Assembly (NCBI GenBank): GCA_003996215.1
Contig: QJPP01005269.1
Span: forward strand, 1 to 64,000
From: Jaltomata sinuosa
Taxonomy: Eukaryota; Streptophyta; Magnoliopsida; Solanales; Solanaceae
DNA length: 64,000 nt
Reading direction: 5' to 3'
The position numbers and the translations under genes are program-made. Below, one piece after another: positions 1 to 11,677 of the stretch; position 1 is the stretch's first letter, and each line of letters starts with the position of its first letter. The notes beneath the pieces were generated by a model. The model searched no databases, was not told the DNA's origin, and saw only the letters and a program-made list of their open reading frames with translations.

Positions 1-472
1 CCAGTCGGCCTATGATACCTACTGGGTACCTTATGCTTCGCATTTGGTGCTCACCCTACCCCCTGCATCTTTGGGTGCAGATCCTAGCGTGGGCCATCAC
101 CGTTAGATCACTGTGATTCGTGCTTGGAGATCTGTCGGGGACTACTTCAGACTGAGGGTGAGCTCTTGGCGATCGGAGCTTAGCTTTAGTTTATCTTTTG
201 CTTCATGTACTCTTTTACCATTCAGAGACATCTGTATATATTATTTTGGATTATTTGCACTCCATGTATGTAGTTTGGCTCTATACTATGATACCAGGTC
301 TTGGGGTTTGGTTTAGTTTCCGTATATGTGTATATATATATATCCCTGTTATCTATTCTCTTTGTCTTGTTCCCTTATTTGTTAGATAGTAGCCCATTAC
401 TAACTGTCCTGGGCTACGGGGATTGGTTCACCTACCGGTGGTTGTAGGTGTCATCATGACCAAGAAATTGGG
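1..472 (+). mobile_element. 3' part of a gypsy-type LTR (fragment)
   Basis: This stretch resembles the last 500 bases of the solo LTR at 47182-50264. Both share a phrase on a two-fold 'tgatacctactgg/tgatgcctactga' theme, a 'gatacc/gacaccaggtc' phrase, and an end in 'gcgccatcatgacc' or 'gtcatcatgacc'. The final GTGACA is not preserved, and the left part lies outside the window. No PBS follows it, so it is a scrap rather than the edge of an element. No coding potential is credible here. Family assignment is by similarity inside the window only. Confidence 0.6.
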
Positions 473-1090
473 TGTTTGAATATCACAATGTGTTTGAATT
501 AATGGTATCATCTAAACGTTTCTCAACCAAATAGACAAATTTCCTTTTCAATTCTCTCGAACTTGAAAAGGTGAAATTTCTTATTTCAATCCTAAACATC
601 AAGTAGATTAATCTAGTTACAACATTAATCATAAGACGAGAATTGGTAGTCTCGAATCCTCGTAGTCAATCAAATTTCCCAATTTTAATCTCTTTGTTCA
701 AGCAAATCAAACCTAGGTATGTTCTAATGTTTTCAACCATAAGAAAACGTAAATAACGAATGATTAACAACGTGACAACATATAAAATGAACCCTACGCT
801 ACCCGGAATCTATATTGTTACTTTTGCCATGCTCCCACAACCCTAGTTGTGGGAAATTAGCCACTCATGCTAGCAGAGAAAGAGAAGATGAAAGTATTCA
901 TGATATAAATAAGAGATTCTTACGATATATAAACATAAGCTTCAATTTATCCAAGAACGAAAGCCAAAATCCCAAGAACAATGGAGGAAAAAGAAGAATA
1001 CGTTTTTGTCGTATTTTTCTCCCCAAAAGTCATCCAAAACGTTGCTTAAAATATTGGGTAATGAATAAATAAAATAACCCTAACATTGTG

Positions 1091-1098
1091 TATTTATA
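1091..1098 (-). promoter_or_regulatory. TATA box of the minus-strand LTR
   Basis: The plus strand reads TATTTATA, so the minus strand reads TATAAATA, about 50 bases downstream (minus direction) of the word-repeat block. Position and sequence fit an LTR core promoter. No transcript data are available. Confidence 0.5.
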
Positions 1099-1149
1099 TT
1101 AGTCCAGGAAAATAAAGTTCCAAAAATAAAATCAGAGTCCCGCTGTTGC

Positions 1150-1860
1150 TTTTGACGGCTTGGCTTGATAGTACGTCAAGCCTATGATGGACCATCACTC
1201 CAACCGTCGCCACTATCTAGTGCATGATCTCTATTAGCTCTAACTTGACGGCCTCCCTGACGGTTCATCAATCTGTTGATGGACCGTCACTTAAACCGTC
1301 GCCACTATCTAGTGATTCAGTGCCTGTCTGTCTCATCCTGATGGCTTGGCTGACGGTCAGTCACAGGTGTGACGGCCCATCTAGCCAACCGTCACCCATA
1401 TCCAGTGCCTCCTCTAGCTGCTTCCAGGCTTGGTGGCTCCCCTGACGGTCAGTCACCTGTGTGACGAGCTGTCAGGCCCTCCGTCATGCCTAACCAGTGT
1501 TACTTAGCTTGAGTATTTTTCACTCCCTTTCTATCCCTGTCTCCATTTCTGGCATATCAGTGGTCGTCGCCACTATCCAGTGGGTATGTTGCCTTTGCTT
1601 CATCTTGGTGGCCTGGGTGACGGCCCACCAAGTGTGTGGTGGCCAGTCATGCCAGCCACCACTCCTATTCAGTGTTGCTTCTAGACTTGGTAGCCTGGCT
1701 GACGGCCCACCAAGTGTGTGGTGGCCAGTCATGCCAGCCACCACACTTATCCCGTGTTGCTGCCAGACTTGGTGGCCAGTCATGCCAGCCACCACTCCTA
1801 TCCAGTGGAGCTCTTTGATCATATTTCCTTCATTTTCTATCTTTGTCTCCATTTCCTGCA
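1150..1860. repeat. Promoter-proximal word-repeat cassette (GACGG / CCACCA words)
   Basis: Two word sets recur here. In 1155-1480 the words are GACGG, CCGTC and 'ggaccgtcac', some in inverted pairs, as at 1266-1297 where 'tgacggttcatc' faces 'gatggaccgtca'. In 1555-1815 the unit 'gtggccagtcatgccagc' plus 'caccactcctatccagtg' occurs three times with small changes. The block lies just upstream of the TATA box at 1091-1098 on the minus strand. It resembles blocks in the same place in other LTRs of this window that use other words. Confidence 0.7.
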
Positions 1861-1888
1861 AATATAACATAAAACATCAAAAACCACA

Positions 1889-3947
1889 AGGGTTGCTTGA
1901 AAACTCGCGAGTATTCTTAGTTAAAGGCGTCAAATGTGCCGTAGAATCCCAACACATCAGTGATCCAGTTATAGCTAGACGGGCATACAGAAATTGCCCT
2001 ATCACAGTTTCTCAAAAAGTCACCTCAGCCGATCTTGTAGAGTTAGAAATGACTAAATTTGATATTATTCTAGGCATGGATTGGTTACATTCCTGTTATG
2101 CCTCAGTCGATTGCAGAACTAGGATCATTCAATTTCAGTTACCAAACGAGCCAGTCTTAGAGTGGAAGGGTAGTACCTCAGTGCCTGTAGGACGATTCAT
2201 CTCTTACCTTAAGGCTAGAAAAATGATTTCCAAAGGTTATATCTATCATATTGTTCATGTTAAGGATTCAAACTCCAAGACCCCAACTCGTGAGTCAGTT
2301 CCAGTGGTGAATGAATTCCCAGAAGTGTTTCCAGAATATCTTCCAAGAGTTCCTCCCGAAAGGGAAATCAATTTCGGAATAGATCTCCTTCCAGATACCC
2401 AGCCTATTTTGATTCCCCCTACAGAATGGCTCCAGCTGAGCTTAAGGAATTTAAATAACAATTGAAATACCTTCTAGATAAGGGCTTCATCAGACCCAAC
2501 ATCTCTCTATGGGGTGCTCTTGTACTCTTCGTGCACAAGAAAGATAGTTCTCTCAGGATGTGCATCGAATACCGTTAGTTGAACAAAGTCATAATCAAGA
2601 ATAAATATCCTATCCCCAGGATTGATAACTTGTTTGACCAGCTTCAGGGTTCTAGCTGCTTCTCTAAGATAGAGCTCAGATCCGGTTATCATCAGCTTAG
2701 AGTCAGAGATAGTGACATTCCAAAGACAGCCTTCGGAACTCGGTATGGTCACTATGAATTTGTAGTTATGTCTTTTGGACTAACGAATACTCTTACAACT
2801 TTCATGGGTTTGATGAACATAGTGTTCAAGCAGTATATAGACTTATTCGTCATTGTTTTCATCAATGATATACTCATATATTCTCGGAGTGAGGAGGAGC
2901 ATGCAAATCATTTGAGAGTAGTGTTGCAAACTCTCAAGGATCGCCAGTTGTTCACCAAGTTCAGTAAGTGTGAATTCTGGTTGAAATCAGTTGCTTTTCT
3001 TGGTCATGTGGTGTCTAGTAAGGGAATTCGAGTTAATTCTCAAAAGATTGAGGCGGTGAAGAGCTGGCCCAGACCCACCTCTCTGACAGACATCAGGAGT
3101 TTTTTGGGTTTGGCCGGTTACTACAGGAGGTTTGTTGAAGGATTTTCATCCATAGCTACCCCCATTGACCAAGTTAACTCAGAAGAAGGTCAAGTTTTAG
3201 TGGTCAGATGAGTGTGAGAAGAGTTTCCTAGAGTTGAAAACCAAGTTAACCACAACTCCCGTGTTAACTCTACTAGAGGGTTCAGATGGCTTCATGATTT
3301 ATTATGATGCATCCAGGGTCGGCCTGGGTTATGTCTTGATGCAGCATGGTAAGGTCATAGATTATGCCTCCAGGCAGCTTAAGATTCATGAGAAGAACTA
3401 CCCGACTCATAACCTTGAGCTTGTAGCAGTTGTGTTAGCCCTAAATATTTGGAGACACTACTTGTATGGTGTCCATGTAGACATGCTCACAGATCATAAG
3501 AGCCTCCAGTATGCATTCACCCAGAAAGAGTTGAATCTTCTTCAGATAAGGTGGCTCGAATTCCTTAAAGACTATGATATAAATGTGCTCTACCACCCGG
3601 GTAAGGCCAATGTAGTGGCTGATGCCCTCAGCAGACTGTCCATGGGTAGTATGTCATATGTTGAGGAAGAGAGGAAGGAATTAGCCAGGGATATTCATAG
3701 GCTTGCTCACTTAGGAGTTTGCCTCATGGACATGACAGATGGTTGTGTGATAGTCCAGAATGGATCAGAATCCTTTTTAGTAGAAGAGGTGAAAGAGAAA
3801 CAAGACAGTGATCCCATAATACTCCAGCTAAAAGGTGCAGTTCACCAGCAGAGGGTAGAGGTCTTCTCCCAAAGGGGAGATGGTGTACTTCGCTGCCAGG
3901 GTCATTTATGTGTACCTAATATGGGTGAGTTGAGGCAGCAGATCCTT
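1889..3947 (+). pseudogene. Element A pol, first half: protease end, RT, RNase H, start of integrase
   Basis: The frame from 1900 to 2465 holds the protease C-terminus (LGMDWL motif) and the linker to RT. A frameshift near 2425 destroys the 'PYRMAPAELKELK' stretch seen in sister copies. RT follows (2462-3211) with a TAG in place of CAG at 2576-2578. Its active-site motif reads FINDILIY, so one of the two catalytic aspartates of the usual FIDD is asparagine. A second frameshift near 3180 leads into RNase H, where the residues of YDAS, LEL and TDHK are kept. After ADALSR the start of integrase runs up to LRQQIL, where element 1 is inserted. It cannot make a working polymerase. Confidence 0.9.
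3943..3947. repeat. Target-site duplication of element 1 (TCCTT), left copy
   Basis: TCCTT at 3943-3947 is repeated exactly at 21920-21924, directly outside the terminal TG and CA of element 1. Removing the insert and one TCCTT restores an open frame across the join in element A, which confirms the boundary. Confidence 0.95.
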
Positions 3948-4461
3948 TGTCATGCCCCGAGGCTACCCCCTAGGAATAACACGGAACCCGAGACCACAAG
4001 TTCTCCAAGTTAACCCTTGGTCATAGCATACTCAGTTATTCATAGGAAAACATAGCAGAAGCATAAATAGAAAGCTAGGCAACCCAATCCATAAAAGATA
4101 AAGTCAAGATAAAACATAATCCGAAAGAAAGACTTTAATACAATTTATGTCTGAAAAGCCTCTAAACTATCATAAAGAGTTGATGGGACAATACCCCAAC
4201 TAACTCACATATCCAAAGAAGGAACATGAAAGAGATTGGTCTAACACTAGCCCTCAGATAATGATGACTCACCAATAGAAATTGGATCTCCGATGATGTC
4301 TAGCCACGAGTCTAAGGGAAGGAGCCTGCATTTGCATCATCAAAGGATGCAGCGTGAGAATATACGTTAGTACTATAGGATGTACTAAATATGTGAGACA
4401 TGCATAAATATGGTAAAAACATACTTAAAACGTAATTAAAACTGAGTTCATGCATAAAAGA

Positions 4462-4466
4462 GGTAT
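4462..4466. repeat. Target-site duplication of element 2 (GGTAT), left copy
   Basis: GGTAT at 4462-4466 recurs at 13375-13379, directly outside element 2. The uninterrupted partner LTR of element 1 has 'agaggtgtcataag' at about 20421, which shows the pre-insertion site. Confidence 0.95.
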
Positions 4467-6623
4467 TGTCACGCCCCGAGGTTACTCCCTAGACGTAACA
4501 TGGGACTCGGGACCACAAGGATCCCAAGCTAACCCTTGGTCATAGCATTCTCAAGCATAACAAAAAATAAGCGGAAGCATAATACGGAAATCCAATAAGG
4601 AAACATCAATAAGGGTCTAAGAGCCACATAACATACAATATCCAAAAAGGGATCTCGAATACAAATTATGTATGAAAGCCTCTAGTCATAACATAAGAGT
4701 TGCTAGGACAAGACCCTAGCTAACTCGGAGTATAAAAGTAAATCTAACATAAGGAAAAGCATAACTAGTCCTCGAACCATGAGGACTCATCACAGCTGAC
4801 TAAGGAAGTGGCCTGAGACTCTAGACACGAAGCTGAGAAGGGGTACCTGAGTCTGCATCATAAAAGATGCAGCGCAATATGCGTTAGTACTATGGAATGT
4901 ACTAAGTATGTGAGCGATGCATAAGTAAGGAAAACATACTTTAAAAGGGTACATAAACATAATTCATACGTAGTAGAGTATCATGAAAAGATATCAACAT
5001 GAAAAGCTAAATCATAAGGCAAAAGCCAACTTCGAGGTGATGTTTCATAAGAAGGTTCATAAAGCTTAGAAAACTTGAAAACATAACATATAGGAGTTTC
5101 TTATAATCGACGTGAGACCACGTGAGCTACATGGAATCTAACTGTATAACCCCAGTTAGCAAAGCTGACTCTGAACCCTGCCAAGGAACAACTCACCATA
5201 TCAAACTATATAACCCTAGTTGGCAAAGCTGTCCTATGGCCCGCTAAGGCAAGGACACCATACATAAAGACGTGGATCCACTCTCATAAGTCTTTAAGGC
5301 ACATATCATATCATATCATGACCTACGCTGGGAACGTAGTTTATGGGACTAAGGGTACTCTCACCCCGTCCTCTCTGTGCTAAATACTACTCCCAAAACA
5401 TGCATACATATAGCTCATAATCATGAAGGCATACTCTCATACCAAATCTTGTTCGTAGGGGCATACTCTCGTGCCAAATCTTATTCATAAGGGCATACTC
5501 TCATGCCAAATCTTATACGTAAAGCATGAAAACACATCGGGTATCATGCAACTTTCATATCATAGTACATAAGCTTAGCATAGCCATAATTCAAAAACAT
5601 GATTTTCTTTCTAAATTCATACTTGAAGAATTAAGTATGCAATTTCATAAATACATAAAGGCCATTATATCTAATCATGCCAAGTTTCTCTTGAAAACAT
5701 GCAATTTCATAGTTTCATGCTATAAATCAACTTTCATGCTTGGGCTTTTAAAACCAATAAGAGAATCATACTTAAATCATGAGTAATCAAGAAGAAACCA
5801 TGAATTTAAACATAGAAACTGATTTCATAAACTTTCCCCAACTTTTGGATCAAAACCCTAATTTCATATCTTCATAATTCAACATAAGAATTGGGGATTT
5901 TGGGCACAAGAGTGAAAGGAACCCTTTGTTAAAAACCCACATACCTTGGTGGAAGATTACCCACTTCATTGGAAAAGAATTAGGAGACTTGACTTGGAGC
6001 TTGGAGACTTGAGGTTGAGAGCAATTTTCCTCTTTGAGTGAAGAATGATGAACTTAAGAGGGACTTAGGGTAATATGGGTGAAAACCCTTCTAAAAGTAG
6101 TCAAAATAACTTCACATAATATATAATAGGGTGGAAAATGACCAAGATGTCCCTGAGAATTAAATAAGAAAAGGCTGGAAAACAGTCAACCTTTAGTGAC
6201 CACGTTTTGGTCGACGGTCCGTACTTCGGGAAGATGGACCGTCCTGGGAGCCATCATTTCTGGGAACTTAAAAAGGGGCTGCTGGATCTTAGGGATAACG
6301 GGTGGAACGACGGACCTGTCATCCAGAAGGACGGGTCCTCCTTCAACTCGTCGATCCTGGGTACTGGAAGAGGAACTTCTGAACTTCAAAGGATGAGCAT
6401 CAGGGTAGTTGGGAATGAAGGTCCGTCATCCTGAAGGACGGACCATTCCTTGACCCGTCATTTCTCGGACCAACTTAGGGATCCTCTGAGACTTGGACGA
6501 CGTATGCACAGGACAGACCGTGGTTCCAAACCACAAACCGTCATCTGAGTCATCATCCCTGGAAATATGGAAATTTTCTGAGATTTTAACTTAGATAGAT
6601 GGATACGTGCACGGGGTGTTACA
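4467..6623 (-). repeat. 3' LTR of element 2
   Basis: This 2157-bp LTR begins TGTCACGCCCC on the plus strand and ends GGTGTTACA (TGTAACACC on the minus strand). It is the fuller of the two copies: the partner at 11678-13374 lacks about 370 bp near 12690 and about 120 bp near 13088. It holds a word cassette at 6190-6560 and an AT-rich TATA-like stretch near 6113-6128. The 'gcatactctcatgccaaatctta' phrase near 5430-5515 is a short tandem repeat of roughly 37 bp. It contains no gene. Confidence 0.92.
6190..6560. repeat. Word-repeat cassette of element 2 LTR (GACGGTCCGTC words)
   Basis: Inverted and direct copies of GACGGTCC, GGACCGTC and CCGTCATC are spread through this block, for example 'gacggtccgt' at 6213, 'ggaccgtcct' at 6237, 'ggtccgtcat' at 6420 and 'aggacggacc' at 6435. 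It lies between the LTR start (minus strand) and the AT-rich promoter region near 6120. Frames that cross it are artefacts. Confidence 0.75.
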
Positions 6624-6658
6624 ATATCCCCCCCTTAGGATCATTCGTCCTCGAATGA
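6624..6658 (-). promoter_or_regulatory. Polypurine tract and adjacent hairpin of element 2
   Basis: On the minus strand a run AAGGGGGGGATAT abuts the 3' LTR, the expected plus-strand primer for reverse transcription. Just inside it, 6641-6658 is a perfect inverted repeat with 7-bp arms (TCATTCG / CGAATGA) and a 4-base loop. Elements 1 and A have the same structure with decayed arms. Confidence 0.85.
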
Positions 6659-6856
6659 AGGCTAGACAAGGGAACTAAGGAGAAAACAGCCCAATCAAAC
6701 ATCAAAACATATAAATCAAGGGGTAATCATGAAACCACAACTTTTTAACTTGAAAACATGATAAACTAACTTCGTAAAACATGGATGCATGCTAAAATCA
6801 TGAGAGGAACTGACGGAGTAGAATCGGAGGGACATATTAAGGAGGAAACTAGTACC

Positions 6857-8464
6857 TCAAGCTGGAACTGAATTGGAAGGAAAGAGATGAGGATATTTGG
6901 CCTTCGTGACCTCTTTTGCTTCCCAAGTAGCACCCTCAACAAGCTGATTCCTCCAAAGGACTTTTACCAAAGTGACTTCTTTGTTTTGCAACCTCCAAAT
7001 CTGGCGATCAAGGATCTCCACGGGAACCTCCTCATAGGTGAGACTATTCTTCACACCTACCTCTTCCAAAGTAACAATCAATCTCGGATCTCTAACATAT
7101 TTCTTTAACAAGGAAACATGGAAAACTAGATGAATCGCTTCCAACTCCGTTGGCAACTCCAACTCGTAAGCAACACTACCAACTCTCCTTGAAATCTCAT
7201 AAGGACCTACAAAATGAGGACTAAGTTTTCCTTTCTTTCCAAACCTCATCACACCCTTCATGGGTGACACCTTAAGGAAAACCCAATCATCAACTTCAAA
7301 TTCTAACTCCCTTCTCCTCACATCCGCATAAGACTTCTGTCGACTCTGAGCGGTCTTCAACCTTCCCCGAATAAGTTGAACTTTCTCCATGGTCTCACAC
7401 ACCAAATCTGGACCAATCAAGGCTTCCTCACCAACCTCGAACCAACCAATAGGAGATCTACACCTCCGGCCATAAAGTGCCTCATATGGAGCCATCTGGA
7501 TGCTAGAGTGGAAACTGTTGTTGTATGCAAACTCTATAAGAGGTAAGTGATCATCCCAATTTCTTTTGAAGTCAATAACACAAGCCCTTAACATGTCCTT
7601 AAAAGTCTGAATAGTACACTCGGCCTGGCCATCCGTCTGAGGATGAAAAGTTGTGCTAAGCTTCACCTTAGTACTAAGACCCTTCTGAAACGATCTCCAA
7701 AACTGAGATGTAAACTGAGGACCCCTATCAGAAATGATAGACAAAGGAACACCATGCAATCAGACTATATCCCGAATGTAGAGTCTGGCCTAATCATCCG
7801 TTGTATTTGTTGTCTTAACAGCCAATAAATGGGATGACTTGGTCATCCGGTCAACGATCACCCAAATAGAATCATGTTGCCTTCGAGTACGAGGCAAACC
7901 CGCAATAAAGTCCATATTGATTGCTTCCCATTTCCAAGTGGGAAGATCAATATCCTAAAGCATACCACCTGGTCTTTGATGTTCCAACTTTACCTGTTGA
8001 CAGTTGGGACACTTAGCCACAAACTCGGCTATGTCCTTCTTCATACCATTCCACAAAAAGACTTCCCGTAGGTCACGGTACATCTTAGTGGCACCCAGAT
8101 GAATGGAGTATCCAGAACTGTGAGCCTCGGACAAAATCTGTTGTCTCAACCCATCAACATCTGGCACACATAAGTGACCTTGATAATGAAGCACACCATC
8201 TCCCCCTTGGGAAAAAATCTCGACCCTTTGCTGACGAACTGCACCCTTAAGCTGAAGTAGAACGGGATATTGGTCTTGCTTGGCTTTAACTTCAGCCACC
8301 AAGGATGATTCGGCACCATTAGTTACAATCACACCACTTTTGGTTGAGTCAATAAGGCAAACTCCCAACTGAGCAAGCCTATGAACTTCTTTAACCAAAT
8401 TCTTCTTTCCATCTTCAATAGAAGCTACACTTCCCATGGACAACCTACTCAAAGCATCCGCCAC
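6857..8464 (-). pseudogene. Element 2 integrase with chromodomain (broken)
   Basis: The order is RNase H tail (ADALSR), a zinc-binding region ending CPNCQQVK, the integrase core and a C-terminal chromodomain. Core landmarks are VDRMTKSSH, SDRGPQFTS and DGQAECTIQ, which hold the D, D and E positions. The conserved tail reads VEGATWEAKEVTKAKYPHLF. In-frame stops lie after GGML (about 7955), near 7792 (TAG in place of a tyrosine codon) and near 7759 (TGA in place of arginine). In this clade the chromodomain is thought to steer insertion to heterochromatin, which fits the nesting seen here. It is not functional. Confidence 0.9.
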
Positions 8465-9824
8465 AACATTGGCCTAACCCAGATGGTAAAGCACACTCAT
8501 ATCATAATCCATAAGGAGCTCAAGCCATCTCCTTTGTCACAAATTCAATTCCTTTTGAGTGAACACATATTGAAGACTCTTATGATCAGTGAAAACATCC
8601 ACATGCACACCATACAAGTAGTGCCTCCAAATCTTCAAAGCAAAAACCACGGTCGTTAGCCCAAGATCATGAGTAGGGTAGTTCTTCTTATGTACCTTAA
8701 GTTGTCTCGAGGCATAAGCAATCACCTTTCCCCGTTGCATCAAAACACAACCCAAACCAATTCTGGAGGCATCACAATTCACTACAAAACCATCAAGGCC
8801 CTTGGGTAGAGCCAATACTAGAGTTGTAGTCAATCGAGTCTTCAATTCCTGAAAACTTTTCTCACAAGAGTCGGACCACTGAAACTTAACCTTTTTCTGA
8901 GTCAATCGGGTCAAAAGGGGAAGCAAGGGAGGAAAACCCCTCCACAAATCTCCTATAATAACCAGCCAAACCCAAGAAGCTCCTAATATCAGACAGAGAA
9001 GTAGGTCTAGGCCAGTTCTTTACCGCCTCAATCTTTTGAGAATCAATCCGGATACCATCACTAGTCACAATATGACCCAAAAAAGCAACAGACTGCATCC
9101 AAAACTCGTACTTGCTAAACTTAGCAAACAACTGTCTATCCTTGACAGTTTGCAACACAATCCTCAAGTGATCTGCATGCTCCTCCTCACTCCGAGAGTA
9201 GATGAGGATATCATCAATGAAGACAATCACAAATATATCCAAATACTATTTGAACACACGGTTCATCAAATCCATAAAAGCTACAGGAGCATTCGTTAGA
9301 CCAAAAGACATAACAACAAACTCATAATGCCCATACCAAGTCCTGAAGGTTGTGTTCGGGATATCATATTCCCGAACCCGAAGCTGATGATAACCGGATC
9401 TAAGGTCAATTTTGGAGAAGAAACTAGCACCCTGAAGCTGATCGAATAAGTCATCAATCCTAGGAATGGGATACTTATTCTTAATTGTGACCTTGTTCAA
9501 TTGACGGTAGTCAATACACATTCTAAGAGAACCATCTTTCTTCCGAACAAACAAAACTTGGGCACCCCAAGGTGAAATACTAGGCCTGATGAAACCCCTA
9601 TCAAGCAAGTCTTTCAGCTAGTCTTTCAACTCCTTGAGTTCCGCGGGGGCCATTCTATAGGGAGGAATAGAGATAGGATTCGTATCCAGAAGAAGGTCTA
9701 TCCCAAAGGCAATTTCCCGCTTGGGATGGACTCTGGGAAAATCATCAGGGAACACTTCTAGGAATTCATTCACAATAGGAACAAACTCAATAGTTGGGTC
9801 TCGGACTACGTGTCCATAACCCAA
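8465..9824 (-). pseudogene. Element 2 reverse transcriptase and RNase H (broken)
   Basis: RT has the intact active-site motif FIDDILIYSR (in 8886-9242) and the upstream blocks KDGSLRMCIDYRQLNKV and GYHQLRV. A stop separates 9246 from 9242, and a frameshift near 8890-8940 separates RT from RNase H. In RNase H the aspartates of CDASRIG and FTDHKSL are present. The glutamate expected in the HDLEL position is glycine (HDLGLTTVV), which should abolish RNase H activity. The linker from protease (9618-9824) is cut by a stop near 9617. Confidence 0.9.
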
Positions 9825-11348
9825 ACTATATGATAGACATAACCCTTATAAATCATCTTTCTAGCCTTAAGATAAGATATGAAATGACCCTTCAAAGAAG
9901 GGGAATTTCCTTTCCATTCTAGGACAGGTTCATTAAAAAGCTTGAAACTAACCACACGAGTGTGGCAATCAACTGAGGCATAACATGTATACAACCAATC
10001 CATACCGAGAATGACATCAAAATCAGTCATCTCCAACTCTACCAAATCTGCTGAAGTGACTCTATGAAGGACTAAGATAGGGTAATTTCGATAGACTCTT
10101 TCGGCTAGAACTAACTCACCAACGGGATTAGAAACATGAAAGGGTTCTAAAAGCAATTCAGGATGGATCTCGAACTTACAAGCCACATAAGGGGTTATAA
10201 AAGATAAGGATACACCGGGATCTAACAAGGCATACACATCAAGAGAGAAGACTTTTAACATACCGGTAACCACATCTGGTGAACTCTCTTGGTCCTGATA
10301 GGAGGACATAGCATAAAGACGGTTCTGGCGCTGACCACCTGAACTAGAAGTTGCGCTCTGCAGGGTTGGTCTACCACCTGAAGATACTGGGTTAGACTGA
10401 GTCCTACGACCTCCCTGCCCCTTCCTAGCTGAAGGTAAATCCTTGATACGATGCCCAGCCTGACCACAACCAAAGCAACCACCTGAACCAGCCAAACACT
10501 CGCCAACATGATTCATCCCACACTTAGCACAAGATGGGTAGGAGGGTCCCTTAGTAACACTACCCTAAGATTGGGAATAAGAACCATACCTTCTACCACC
10601 CTAATCATGATGAGGCTTCTGAGCCTGGGTAGGAGCACTAACGGAAGAGTGAACCGGACCTGATGACTTTTTCTGGAAAGAAGAGTGATGTCAACCTCTG
10701 AACCTGTGATGACCAAACCTGATCCCTCGGATCTAACCCTCTTGTTCTCCCTAGACATATCCTTAAGCTTATCACCCTCAATCTGATGGGCATGAGTCAT
10801 GAGACGATACATGATCATGTCACTCCACAACAAGGCAAACCTACACTCCTTCTTCACTATATCAGAAACACCATAGATGAACTTGCTCATTTGATCATGC
10901 GGGTCCGCTACCATGGAGGGGGCATATCTAGACAACTGAGTGAACTTCAAACTACACTCTTTCACCGACATCGAACCTTGCCTCAAGTTCATAAATTTCT
11001 CCACCTTCGCTTGCCTCAACTCACGGGGAAAGAACCTATCAAGAAAGGCTCTCTCAAAACATTCCCAAGTCGTGGCGTGGGGAACGCATACCTCACTCTA
11101 GCCTCCTTCCATTGCGTGAACCAAATATGAGCCACATCCTTGAGTTGATAAGATGCAAGCTCAACATAATCAACACCCGCTACTTGCATCACCTTAAAGA
11201 TCTTCTTCACTTCATCAACAAAGTTGAGCGGGTCCTCTTCCATTTTTAAACCCCAAAACTCCAGTAGGTTCATACGGATAAAGTCACGAATTCGGGTCGC
11301 TGCCCCACCTGGAGGAAGAATGGGGGCAGGAGCTTGTTGATTTGCCAA
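9806..11348 (-). pseudogene. Element 2 gag and protease (broken)
   Basis: The capsid part starts at the ATG at 11348 and shows the retrotransposon gag pattern ELASYQLKDVAHIWFTQW. It shifts frame near 11019 into the segment with FMNLRQGSMSVKE, and again near 10640. Two zinc knuckles follow near 10430-10530. The first (CAKCGMNHVGEC) is complete; the second has leucine in place of the last cysteine (CFGCGQAGHRIKDL). The protease active site reads LLDPGVSLSF, so the catalytic aspartate is kept in the D-P-G form of sister copies, followed by LGMDWLY. It would coat and process particles if intact. Confidence 0.88.
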
Positions 11349-11660
11349 AGTCTGAGCTAGTAGGTGAATAGTATTCCTAAACTTATCATTCGTGACATCG
11401 GGAATTAGAACTTGAGGAGCGATATTTTGAGCGGCTCAGAGAGGCATAGCACGTCGAGGAGGTATAATCTGAAATGCATAAGATAAGGATTAGAGGAATA
11501 TTAGACTTAAGCTCTATCGCACAATGTGATCATGAAAGAAGTAAAGTTTTTTTTCTAAGACACCTCATAGCTTCCTCTTCATATGTTTGGCGCGCTTCAC
11601 ACACATGAGAAAGACTCTACTCGGTGCGGCTTTCAGTCATCCTATGACTCTTAAACTTGA

Positions 11661-11677
11661 GGCTCTAATACCAAGTT
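11661..11677 (-). promoter_or_regulatory. Primer binding site of element 2 (tRNA-iMet type)
   Basis: The plus strand reads GGCTCTAATACCA just inside the 5' LTR. On the minus strand this is TGGTATTAGAGCC, one mismatch from the usual TGGTATCAGAGCC that pairs with the 3' end of initiator tRNA-Met. Confidence 0.85.

Larger units (their letters stand above)
473..1888 (-). mobile_element. Athila/Tat-type LTR, minus strand, no internal region
   Basis: Read on the minus strand, this has the order usual in Athila-like LTRs. It starts with TG plus a 'ttatatttgcag' phrase, then a GC-rich block of repeated words (1150-1860), then a TATA box (1091-1098). An A/T-rich R/U5 part follows, with a phrase meaning 'gagtggctaatttcccacaac', ending near 473. 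No PBS or polypurine tract flanks it, and no target duplication is visible, so it is a solo or rearranged copy. The open frames across it (for example 1497-1880) are the word repeats read through, not genes. Its junction at 1888 cuts into the protease region of element A. Confidence 0.6.

Noticed and set aside
1520..1870. 116-codon minus frame with repeated Gly/His-rich residues
   Set aside because: It is the GCCAGCCACCAC word repeat translated; no protein family pattern.
1497..2465. A 322-codon frame starting in the LTR and running into element A pol
   Set aside because: The first 130 codons are LTR word repeats; only the part after about 1900 is retroelement coding. The joint frame is accidental.
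6186..6434. Three overlapping short frames at 6186-6434
   Set aside because: All lie in the GACGG word cassette of an LTR.
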